A stretch of 5,981 nucleotides of DNA, taken from contig SXOY01000050.1 of the NCBI GenBank assembly GCA_005776545.1, forward strand, positions 1 to 5,981. The letters are read 5' to 3'. The position numbers and the translations under genes are program-made. The notes under the pieces are model-generated. The model saw nothing but the letters and a program-made list of their open reading frames with translations, had not been told where the DNA came from and searched no databases. Numbering within the stretch: position 1 is the first letter of the stretch; every line of letters starts with the position of its first letter. The stretch is from Planctomycetia bacterium (lineage in GTDB: Bacteria > Planctomycetota > Phycisphaerae > Phycisphaerales > UBA1924). Below are positions 1 to 5,383 of the stretch, one piece after another.

Positions 1-354
1 GCGATCGCCGATCCCATTGTCGGGTTCGGCGGCGTTGGCGTTTGGATTCAAATACGGCCGCAAGTTGTACGCCCACGAAATATTCGCATTCGACCCCGGA
101 TACTGCGGCACCTGCGGCCCATTAGGCGCCTCGCTCCCACCCGCCGAGCGCGGCACATACTCCTTGCGCTCATTGGAAAACATCGCCAGCGCCGCCGCGA
201 TCTGCTTCTGATTCGCCAGACATTTGATCTGTCTACCCGCCTCGCGTGCTTTGCCAATCGCGGGCAACAGCAACGCGATCAAAATCGCGATGATCGCAAT
301 CACCACCAATAGCTCAATGAGCGTGAAGCCGTGTGTGTTCCCGCGTGTGCCCAT
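1..354 (-). CDS. Type II secretion-type pseudopilin, N-terminal part (runs off left edge)
   Basis: The first 118 codons are in the window; the frame is still open at base 1, so the C-terminus is missing. Seen directly: a short leader MGTRGNTHG, then the prepilin peptidase site G9|F10-T-L-I-E14, with the conserved Glu at +5 of the mature protein, then a hydrophobic helix at about residues 12-33 ending in [11 protein letters not shown]. After it comes an amphipathic stretch with [19 protein letters not shown] and [10 protein letters not shown]. This is the type IV pilin/pseudopilin N-terminal methylation domain, processed at the inner membrane by a prepilin peptidase. The K/R-C-L-x-N-x-x-Q-I and 'YVP' pattern is typical of the large planctomycete families of such proteins (DUF1559-like or general secretion G/H-like). 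The start is supported by AGAGGA at 366-361, six bases before the ATG. Which pseudopilin subclass it is, and what it assembles into, cannot be told without the C-terminus. Confidence 0.93.
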   Translation of the reverse strand, partial: MGTRGNTHGFTLIELLVVIAIIAILIALLLPAIGKAREAGRQIKCLANQKQIAAALAMFSNERKEYVPRSAGGSEAPNGPQVPQYPGSNANISWAYNLRPYLNPNANAAEPDNGIGDR

Positions 355-447
355 GGTGCATCCTCTGGTGACCTGATATAGGTAGACGCTCAGCATACCA
401 GAACCCGGCATCACAGGAAGCCCAATTTGCGGCAAATTTGTCTGGCG

Positions 448-513
448 TCTTTGGCTCTGTGTCTTGGTACGCAGAGGACACGGAGGCGCGGAGACGCAGA
501 GGAAAACAAAGAG
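448..513. repeat. CGCAGAGGA-type dispersed intergenic repeat
   Basis: The tract contains two copies of CGCAGAGGA (470-478 and 495-503) separated by CACGGAGGCGCGGAGA. It is preceded by CTCTGTGTC, which is partly complementary to the GACACGGAG that follows. Words of the type 'CGCAGAGGACACGGAGGCG' are, from general knowledge, seen in non-coding spacers of many unrelated bacteria, including planctomycetes. Their function is unknown. The unit spacing is mostly 9 bases, with one shorter step. Confidence 0.7.
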
Positions 514-523
514 ACCGGAAGAG

Positions 524-557
524 TTTTAACATGGATCTACAGGATGAACAGGATAAG
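524..557. repeat. ACAGGATGA-type 9-base periodic repeat
   Basis: Three consecutive related 9-mers are visible: CATGGATCT (530-538), ACAGGATGA (539-547) and ACAGGATAA (548-556), preceded by a TTTTAA run. The 'ATGGAT-TACAGGATGAACAGGAT' word is, from general knowledge, a recurrent spacer element in phylogenetically distant bacteria. It starts only 11 bases after the preceding repeat family ends. No protein function is inferred from the short frames that cross it. Confidence 0.7.
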
Positions 558-622
558 AGAAAGCACTTGCCACAAGGGGACACACGTCCCGCAGTCCAGA
601 AAGACCCAGACGAGGGCATTGG

Positions 623-656
623 CCACAGATGTCACAGATTCCACAGATACAGACAC
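623..656. repeat. CCACAGATG-type 9-base periodic repeat
   Basis: Three tandem 9-mers of form YCACAGATN are seen: CCACAGATG (623-631), TCACAGATT (632-640) and CCACAGATA (641-649), followed by a degenerate CAGACACG. This is another widely dispersed spacer repeat word (CCACAGAT-repeats). Together with the two preceding tracts it makes three families in about 210 bases. Confidence 0.7.
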
Positions 657-806
657 GCCGCGGAATTGGACGAGCATAGATTATTAGCAAGCCGCTACGC
701 AGCCGGTTCCGGCTTCTTCTTCCACGCCCACCTGAGTTATCCGTGGCAGATGTCTTCTTCTGGGTTGTTCTCGGCCTTCGGTGGCCATGCCTGATCCTGC
801 ACAGCG

Positions 807-834
807 TTGACTATGCACGCTGGAATGCTATACT
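807..834 (+). promoter_or_regulatory. Sigma-70-like promoter of the ars operon
   Basis: A -35 box TTGACT (807-812) and a -10 box TATACT (829-834) are separated by 16 bases; each differs from consensus at one position. The expected transcription start, about seven bases after the -10 box, falls at or next to base 841, the A of the arsR ATG. This implies a leaderless message. No Shine-Dalgarno sequence is present before arsR, which agrees with that reading. Confidence 0.8.
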
Positions 835-852
835 TGCATTATGGTGCAAGTA
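831..852. promoter_or_regulatory. Inverted-repeat operator, probable ArsR binding site
   Basis: A perfect 8-base inverted repeat, TACTTGCA (831-838) and TGCAAGTA (845-852), has a 6-base spacer that includes the arsR ATG. It overlaps the 3' part of the -10 box and the predicted transcription start. Dimeric ArsR/SmtB repressors bind such imperfect or perfect dyads at their own promoters, so autoregulation by ArsR with release on arsenite is the natural inference. The operator lies inside the first four codons of the gene. Confidence 0.78.
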
Positions 853-1242
853 CGCAAACAACGTCCTCGCAGTCCGCAGCAGGCTGCGAAGGTTTCCAGG
901 CCTATTGATGGGCTGCTTAATCCTGATGTATTCAAGGCGCTTTCCGATCCGACGCGGCTCAAGCTGTTTGCGTGTCTTGCCAAGTGCGGGAGAGCGTGCA
1001 GCGTGGGTGAGGTTGCGGAGTGTTGCTTGGTGGACCTGTCGGTCGTATCGCGGCACCTTAGTGCGCTGGCCGATGCGGACATTCTCGAATCGAGTAAGGA
1101 TGGGAGAACAGTGTCGTACCGCGTGCGCTTTGCTGCGATGGCGAGCATGTTCCGGGCACTCGCAGATGCACTGGACGATTGCGGCCCGGAATCGTGCGCG
1201 GACTGCACATGCAGCGGAGGGTGTTGTGATTCAAAGAAGTAG
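841..1242 (+). CDS. arsR: ArsR/SmtB-family arsenic-responsive repressor
   Basis: A 133-residue winged-helix repressor. Residues about 30-100 form the ArsR core: DVFKALSDPTRLKLFACL, the recognition region EVAECCLVDLSVVSRHLSAL, and the wing ILESSKDGRTVSYRVR. The CCLVDL segment (C61, C62) sits where classical ArsR has its CVCDL arsenite site. C45, C49 and C53 are close by. A C-terminal tail after residue 113 carries six cysteines (C114, C119, C122, C124, C128, C129), longer and richer than in the classical family. Which cysteines bind As(III) cannot be settled by reading. The ATG at 841 is the first start after an in-frame TGA at 808; it lacks a ribosome binding site because it coincides with the predicted transcription start. 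The gene is first in the operon, overlaps arsC by 17 bases, and has an inverted-repeat operator over its start codon, indicating autoregulation. Confidence 0.93.
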   Translation: MVQVRKQRPRSPQQAAKVSRPIDGLLNPDVFKALSDPTRLKLFACLAKCGRACSVGEVAECCLVDLSVVSRHLSALADADILESSKDGRTVSYRVRFAAMASMFRALADALDDCGPESCADCTCSGGCCDSKK

Positions 1243-2668
1243 CGGCAATTCCAGGCCTTTGCGTGTGCTTTTTCTCTGCACGGCCAACTCATGCCGCAGT
1301 CAGATGGCAGAAGGTCTGTGCAACGCCGTACATGCTGGAGCGATATTGGCAGAGTCTGCCGGGACCAATCCGGGTGTGCTGAACCGTCGCGCAGTTCGGG
1401 CGATGGTTGAGATTGACATCGACATTTCACACAACGTTCCCCGGAACATCACTGACCTGACGAGCGAGCGGTTCGATGCCGTTATTACCGTGTGCGATTC
1501 AGCACATGAAGCCTGCCTCACTATTCCCGGTGCGAGGCGGATCATCCACGCGCCTTTCGACGACCCGCCGCGGCTTGCGGCAGATTCTGCAACGGATGAA
1601 CAGGCGATGCCACACTATCGGCGTGTTCGCGATCAGATCAAGACGTTTGTTCAGAGGCTTCCGGCGATTCTCGCCACATCACTTCAAGAAGGAGATTCAC
1701 ATATGAGTGATAGAAAGACTCCCGATCACACTCGAAACTGCTGCGGCGATGACTGCTGTGGCGGCACGAAAGTCCCACAGACCAATGCCGACCAGACTCG
1801 CGACACCGTGCGTGAAGGCTATTCAAAGATCGCCGAGGCGGGCACGTGGTCAGCAACTAAAGCCGCATCAGGGACAGCAACTTCGTGCTGCTCGACCTCG
1901 CCCGCGAAGACCAGTGGCGGCGGATGCTGCGGGCCTGCCACACTTTCTCCGGACGATCTGGTCAGAGCAATTGGGTATTCCAACAACGATCTCGCTGCGA
2001 CACCAGATGCAGCAAACATGGGCCTTTCCTGTGGAAATCCAACCGCACTCGCGGCATTGCGTCCCGGCGACTTCGTGCTTGATCTGGGTTCGGGCGGAGG
2101 ATTTGACTGCTTTGTTGCCGGGCCAAAAGTCGGAGCGACAGGCCGCGTGATTGGAGTGGATATGACTCCCGCGATGCTCACCAAAGCACGCGCCAACCTC
2201 ACCGAGTATTCGAAACGGACCGGGCTTTCCAACATCGAATTTCGCCTTGGAGAAATTGAGAACATCCCAGTCGCCAACTCCAGCGTCGATGTAGTGATCT
2301 CTAACTGCGTATTGAACCTATCGCCAGACCAGCCCAAAGTCTGGAATGAAATCGCTCGTGTGCTGAAACCCGGCGGGACAGTGGCAATCTCTGACTTGGT
2401 GCTGATCAAGGCCCTTCCCGCGGCGATTCGCAACGATGTGGAAGCACTGGTCGGGTGCGTAGCGGGCGCGATACTGGTGTCGCTTATTGAAAAGATGGCT
2501 GCAGATGCTGGACTTACGAACCTCTGCATCGATCGCAAGCCAGGGTATGTCGATGCAATGATCGACTCACACGATCCACTGTATATGAGGATCATCAAGT
2601 CGCTGCCACAAGGAGAGAAGATCGGCGACTACGTGACGAGTGCAAATATCACAGCGACAAAAGCCTGA
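1226..2668 (+). CDS. arsC: Thioredoxin-type arsenate reductase ArsC, continuous in frame with ArsM
   Basis: The frame starts at GTG 1226 (GGAGG at 1216-1220, inside the end of arsR) and stays open to TGA 2668, giving 480 residues. Residues 1-159 are a low-molecular-weight-phosphatase-fold arsenate reductase. The P-loop is C18-TANSC-R24 (CX5R); C90 (VITVCDSA) and C97 (EACL) complete the redox relay, and FDDP lies at 111-114. The spacing C18-C90-C97 equals the Cys10-Cys82-Cys89 spacing of the Staphylococcus plasmid pI258 enzyme, so this is the thioredoxin-coupled class reducing arsenate to arsenite in the cytoplasm. ArsC homology ends about residue 150 (RLPAILA), where a stop is expected. Instead TSLQEGDSH leads directly into the ArsM methionine (residue 160). 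The bases coding QEGD are also the ArsM ribosome binding site. Either a true ArsC-ArsM fusion is made as well as free ArsM, or a stop codon was lost (CAA at 1685 is one change from TAA), or there is a sequence error. Confidence 0.88.
   Translation: MIQRSSGNSRPLRVLFLCTANSCRSQMAEGLCNAVHAGAILAESAGTNPGVLNRRAVRAMVEIDIDISHNVPRNITDLTSERFDAVITVCDSAHEACLTIPGARRIIHAPFDDPPRLAADSATDEQAMPHYRRVRDQIKTFVQRLPAILATSLQEGDSHMSDRKTPDHTRNCCGDDCCGGTKVPQTNADQTRDTVREGYSKIAEAGTWSATKAASGTATSCCSTSPAKTSGGGCCGPATLSPDDLVRAIGYSNNDLAATPDAANMGLSCGNPTALAALRPGDFVLDLGSGGGFDCFVAGPKVGATGRVIGVDMTPAMLTKARANLTEYSKRTGLSNIEFRLGEIENIPVANSSVDVVISNCVLNLSPDQPKVWNEIARVLKPGGTVAISDLVLIKALPAAIRNDVEALVGCVAGAILVSLIEKMAADAGLTNLCIDRKPGYVDAMIDSHDPLYMRIIKSLPQGEKIGDYVTSANITATKA
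1689..1694 (+). promoter_or_regulatory. Strong ribosome binding site for arsM inside the arsC frame
   Basis: AAGGAG at 1689-1694 lies eight bases before ATG 1703, an optimal spacing, within a longer AAGAAGGAG purine run. It is read through as Gln-Glu-Gly-Asp codons by the upstream arsC frame. Its strength argues that ArsM is made from its own start whatever happens with the missing arsC stop. Confidence 0.88.
1703..2668 (+). CDS. arsM: Arsenite S-adenosylmethionine methyltransferase ArsM (own internal start)
   Basis: A 321-residue class I SAM-dependent methyltransferase that converts arsenite to methylated arsenicals. Seen: SAM motif I VLDLGSGGGFDC (125-136), motif post-I VIGVDMT (149-155), and VISNCVLNLSPD (198-209). 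The three cysteines needed for As(III) methylation are all present: C110 in GLSCGNPTAL, C202 in SNCVLNL and C252 in VGCVAGA. These correspond to Cys72, Cys174 and Cys224 of the Cyanidioschyzon enzyme. The N-terminal 80 residues hold four Cys-Cys pairs (13/14, 18/19, 62/63, 75/76). The last two are usual for bacterial ArsM; the NCCGDDCCGG start looks like an extra As- or metal-binding extension. LKPGG (221-225) and the C-terminal domain are intact. The gene shares its frame with arsC, with no stop between. It ends 12 bases from the convergent FIST gene, with no obvious terminator in that gap. Confidence 0.94.
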   Translation: MSDRKTPDHTRNCCGDDCCGGTKVPQTNADQTRDTVREGYSKIAEAGTWSATKAASGTATSCCSTSPAKTSGGGCCGPATLSPDDLVRAIGYSNNDLAATPDAANMGLSCGNPTALAALRPGDFVLDLGSGGGFDCFVAGPKVGATGRVIGVDMTPAMLTKARANLTEYSKRTGLSNIEFRLGEIENIPVANSSVDVVISNCVLNLSPDQPKVWNEIARVLKPGGTVAISDLVLIKALPAAIRNDVEALVGCVAGAILVSLIEKMAADAGLTNLCIDRKPGYVDAMIDSHDPLYMRIIKSLPQGEKIGDYVTSANITATKA

Positions 2669-2680
2669 TCGCGAACAGCT

Positions 2681-3961
2681 CTACGACTCACTTCGAAACA
2701 TGGTCGCGACGGCGGTGTGATTATGGAGGTAGCTCTCGGCGCCGATGGGGCCGAATTCGCCCTGGGCAAAGAAGCCGGCGACGGGGACTGGGCCCGGGTC
2801 GGTGTCGATGGCGTGACCAATTTTTGCGCGGCGTTCACCGGGGATCACTTGATCAAATGCGCTCGCGACTGTGGCGGCATCGACGTTGGCCTTGCCGAAG
2901 AGTTTTTGGCCGCGGCCGTTGCAGGAAACCAGGAGACAGCCTGCGGGTGAACCGTGCAGGCGTTGCATGTCCATGAGCATGGCCAGATCTTCCTTCGCTG
3001 TGATGGCATCGCGGACATGAAGACGGACTGTCTGACCAGCGCGGATGAGATCGCCGACGGCGATTGATTGTGTGTTTTCATCCACGCCGAGTATGGGGCG
3101 GATGAGATAGTCGCCGCGGCCAAATTGCTCGCGGTATTCGTTGATGACGCGGCCCAGGAATAGTCCGGCGCGAACGGCCGCGCGGTTTTCTTCGGGGACT
3201 TCATCGAGGATTTCGCGGACGACCTCGAGCGCGTTTCTGCCGCCCAGTTCCATGATGAGATTGCGGTTGGCTTTGGTGATCACCAAGTTTGGGCCAAGTG
3301 GCGCACACCCCTGGCTGACAACGGCATCAAGGCGGATGGGGCCGCGAAGAGCAAGGCCGACGAAACCAGCATTCTGCACGGGTTCACCGGTTGCGGAAAG
3401 GAGCGTATTTTCGCCGGGGCTTTGGCCGCTGGAAGCCATGCCGCCGACGATGGGTGCGGCGGAACCGTCGCGGCGGCGGATGCAAGTGTGAAGAGTTGGG
3501 AGTGTGCGAATCACCGGAGTTGAGAATGGGTCGGCGAGAATGATGAGACCGGAAAGGCCTTCACCACCCCCAACTGACTCGATGATCTTGGCCTGCCCTT
3601 GAGGAGAATCAAAGAGCATGGGAAGAGACTCGCTGGTGATGGGTAGGACCTGGACCTGCGGCAGATGCGCGGCGAGGATGGAGATTCCCGCGGTGCCTTC
3701 CAGTTCAAACGAGCCGCCAATGACGGCCTGTGTGGAGATGCCGATGATGTGCTTAGCGCGAAGAGATGCTTTGACGCGCTGCGCGATGGCAAGCGATTCG
3801 GGAATGTGATGCGAGGTATAGGAGACGATCGCGAAATCGACATCAGTTGTTTTTGAGGAGAGCGTGCCCAGACATTGAGTGCAGGCTTGATCAATAGCAA
3901 ACGAGGTCTCTGCATGAGCAGAGACCCCGGCGGCGAATACTGGAGAAGATTTTTTGTTCAC
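2681..3961 (-). CDS. FIST domain protein (FIST_N plus FIST_C), putative ligand sensor
   Basis: A 426-residue protein matching the FIST family (F-box and intracellular signal transduction), predicted small-ligand sensory modules found in bacteria and eukaryotes; the ligand is not established. FIST_N spans about residues 8-205: AIVSYTSHH, IIGISTQAVIGG and the Gly/Ser-rich IVGGMASSGQ. FIST_C spans about 215-415, ending in the family hallmark AGFFAQGEFGPIGAESYLHNHTA (395-417 by position). There is no signal peptide or membrane segment, and no fused kinase, cyclase or methyl-accepting domain, so it is a stand-alone cytoplasmic sensor. The start is GTG 3961 with no good ribosome binding site. It lies six bases after the TAA of the upstream gene and in the same frame, suggesting termination-reinitiation. 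A perfect 9-base inverted repeat sits in codons 12-19. The next in-frame ATG is far inside FIST_N, so GTG is kept. Function beyond the family name is unknown. Confidence 0.92.
   Translation of the reverse strand: MNKKSSPVFAAGVSAHAETSFAIDQACTQCLGTLSSKTTDVDFAIVSYTSHHIPESLAIAQRVKASLRAKHIIGISTQAVIGGSFELEGTAGISILAAHLPQVQVLPITSESLPMLFDSPQGQAKIIESVGGGEGLSGLIILADPFSTPVIRTLPTLHTCIRRRDGSAAPIVGGMASSGQSPGENTLLSATGEPVQNAGFVGLALRGPIRLDAVVSQGCAPLGPNLVITKANRNLIMELGGRNALEVVREILDEVPEENRAAVRAGLFLGRVINEYREQFGRGDYLIRPILGVDENTQSIAVGDLIRAGQTVRLHVRDAITAKEDLAMLMDMQRLHGSPAGCLLVSCNGRGQKLFGKANVDAATVASAFDQVIPGERRAKIGHAIDTDPGPVPVAGFFAQGEFGPIGAESYLHNHTAVATMFRSES
3905..3926. repeat. Perfect hairpin in the 5' coding region of the FIST gene
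   Basis: GGTCTCTGC (3905-3913), a four-base loop ATGA, and GCAGAGACC (3918-3926) form a perfect 9-bp stem about 35 bases inside the FIST gene. There is no T-run on either side, so it is not a classical intrinsic terminator. It may influence translation or mRNA stability between the two genes of this unit; this is inference only. Confidence 0.75.
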
Positions 3962-3967
3962 CGAATA

Positions 3968-5383
3968 TTATTTCTCTGGGTCAGGCTTGACGGCAGGAAC
4001 GACCGTGGTTTGCTGTGTGTCGGTGGTTTTGGTTGTTGTGGTCCCTGCGGGGCCGGTGGTTGTAGTTGAAGACTGAATGACTTCAAGAGTCGTTGAACCA
4101 GTTGGTGAGGTTGAAGCGCGGAGCGGATCAACGCGGACCGGCGAAACAATGTTGAGCTGCAACGTGGGATCGATCGAAGCTTCGCCGATGACGCCGACGA
4201 TGAGGCCGATTTTGGACTTGATGTCGAGCGAGCCTTGCCCATCAACGGTTTCGCTGGGCTTGAGATATCCGAGCGTGCGTGGTGTAACGCCACCGACCGA
4301 CTGAATCCGGTACATGAGCGGCAGGTTGGTTCCATCGTAGACGGTGCTGGGGAGGAGCATTCCGATGATGGTGTACACGCGGGTGCGTTCGACATCGTTG
4401 ACTGCCGCGAGAAGGCTCTTTGTGCGCTCGTCAGCTTGTTTTTCGATCTCAGCGAGGGAGCGTTTCTTGCCCTGCAAATCGCTTTGGAACTGCAGGAATT
4501 CGATGCGCTGCGAAAGCTGAGGTTTGCGGCGGCTATCCGCGGGGAGTTCTGCAAGAGCAGCTTTGTATTCATTCAGAAGTGGTTGCAGTTCGGCTTCGTC
4601 GAGCGGTTGCGTGCGAATGTTGTTGAATGCGGTTTCAAGCCCATCGAGTTTGTTGATTGGCTTGACGACCTTGGTGATGAGAGTGGTTGTTGTAGTGGTC
4701 GTCCCGCCGGGCGTGAGAGTTGTTGTAGTTGTTCCTTCGGGGACAGGAGTGATATCTGTCTTAGGTTCGACCTTAGTTTCAACTGGAGGAACGACTGCGG
4801 GATCGGTTTTTGCTGGCGATTCTGTTTTGACAAGAGTTTTTGTAACAGCCGAACCATCGGCCTTGCGAACCAGGGAAAGAGAAATGAAAGCGCGAGCTGT
4901 TGAGGGTGCCTCGACGCGATAGGCGATTGCAGTGCCATCGGCGGCTTTTACTGTTTCAACAACTTTGAGTTCAGTGCCTGGAGGAAGTTCTGCATCGAGC
5001 AGGCCCTTCCAGCTCTTGCTGAATTCGTATCCAGCTCCAAATTGTGCAGCACGCAACTTGGAGCCCTTGTTAAGTTTGGCAGAGTTTGCGACAGGATCGA
5101 AATCGGCATCTTCTGCGCGAATGAATGCTGAGGCTCCTGCGGGATAGGCGACGCGCAGTCCAGTTTGACCTTCGCCATCGACAAGAAGCGTTGTGCCTTT
5201 TGTAACTAGTGCAACGCGATAGGCTTGCGAAAGATCGGCACAACGCAAATCGCCTTTATCAGTTGCAACAGTGACGCTGTACGGCTCAACCGACTTCACT
5301 TGACCAAGCGCGGAAGTAGCGATCGCGGCGATGCCTGAAGCGAGAACGAGGATTGAGGGAATACGGAATTTTGCAAGAGCCAT
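3968..5383 (-). CDS. Secreted or periplasmic Thr-rich protein with SH3-like repeats, unknown function
   Basis: 471 residues. An N-terminal signal peptide is visible (MALAKFR, hydrophobic ILVLASGIAAIATSALG, cleavage probably near residues 25-27). Two stretches resemble bacterial SH3-like folds, about 36-96 and 105-176 (RVALVTKGTTLLVDG and LPPGTELKVVE strand patterns). Then come a Pro/Lys/Thr-rich linker with Thr runs (217-236), a charged predicted helical or coiled-coil segment (260-335), and a compact block with YTIIGMLLPSTVYDG and YRIQSVGG (337-380). A second Thr-rich tail (439-461) ends the protein. I do not recognise a named family; no catalytic motif is seen. The start at 5383 is preferred to the ATG at 5395 because GGAG (5393-5390) lies six bases before it, whereas nothing precedes 5395; the longer start would add only MELN. 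The FIST gene follows immediately in the same frame. SH3-like repeats suggest a cell-wall or protein-binding role, but this is inference. Confidence 0.82.
   Translation of the reverse strand: MALAKFRIPSILVLASGIAAIATSALGQVKSVEPYSVTVATDKGDLRCADLSQAYRVALVTKGTTLLVDGEGQTGLRVAYPAGASAFIRAEDADFDPVANSAKLNKGSKLRAAQFGAGYEFSKSWKGLLDAELPPGTELKVVETVKAADGTAIAYRVEAPSTARAFISLSLVRKADGSAVTKTLVKTESPAKTDPAVVPPVETKVEPKTDITPVPEGTTTTTLTPGGTTTTTTTLITKVVKPINKLDGLETAFNNIRTQPLDEAELQPLLNEYKAALAELPADSRRKPQLSQRIEFLQFQSDLQGKKRSLAEIEKQADERTKSLLAAVNDVERTRVYTIIGMLLPSTVYDGTNLPLMYRIQSVGGVTPRTLGYLKPSETVDGQGSLDIKSKIGLIVGVIGEASIDPTLQLNIVSPVRVDPLRASTSPTGSTTLEVIQSSTTTTGPAGTTTTKTTDTQQTTVVPAVKPDPEK

Larger units (their letters stand above)
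355..806. other. Gene-free intergenic stretch carrying repeat remnants
   Basis: About 450 bases separate the pseudopilin start from the ars promoter. Short open frames on both strands here show no recognisable domain, and their sequences are simply the translated repeats listed separately. The stretch holds three different short-period repeat tracts (448-513, 524-557, 623-656). It also has a small inverted repeat GGGAC-ACAC-GTCCC near 577-590 and a compact AGCCGG-TT-CCGGCT palindrome near 700-713. I see no tRNA-like fold and no convincing gene. Confidence 0.7.

Noticed and set aside
700..720. AGCCGG-TT-CCGGCT followed by a T/C-rich run as an intrinsic terminator
   Set aside because: The loop is only two to four bases, the T-run is interrupted by C, and no plus-strand gene lies upstream to be terminated.
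743..1225. Upstream extension of the arsC-arsM frame to an ATG at 743 (641-residue open frame)
   Set aside because: It crosses the ars promoter and lies over the whole arsR gene in another frame; its translation shows no domain, while arsR in the real frame is clearly conserved. The first supported start is GTG 1226.
828..1430. Antisense open frame (200 residues) opposite arsR/arsC
   Set aside because: It is a shadow of two confidently identified genes on the plus strand, with no domain or ribosome binding site.
1682..1705. arsM start region resembling the ribosome binding site of common expression vectors, suggesting an engineered construct
   Set aside because: Only the generic AAGAAGGAG and ACATATG parts match, with differences between them; the flanking sequence is ordinary arsC and arsM coding sequence, so natural convergence is enough.
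1819..2598. Long antisense open frame (259 residues) opposite arsM
   Set aside because: It is a codon-bias shadow of arsM; the translation is low-complexity Ser/Ala/Pro/Arg-rich with no recognisable domain.
2669..2709. TCGCGA pair (2669-2674 and 2704-2709) as a bidirectional terminator for arsM and FIST
   Set aside because: The stem is six bases with a 29-base loop and no T-run; the second half is inside the FIST coding region.
4235..4903. Plus-strand open frame (222 residues) opposite the secreted-protein gene
   Set aside because: The minus-strand reading has a signal peptide, SH3-like pattern and good ribosome binding site; the plus reading has scattered Cys/Phe and no domain.
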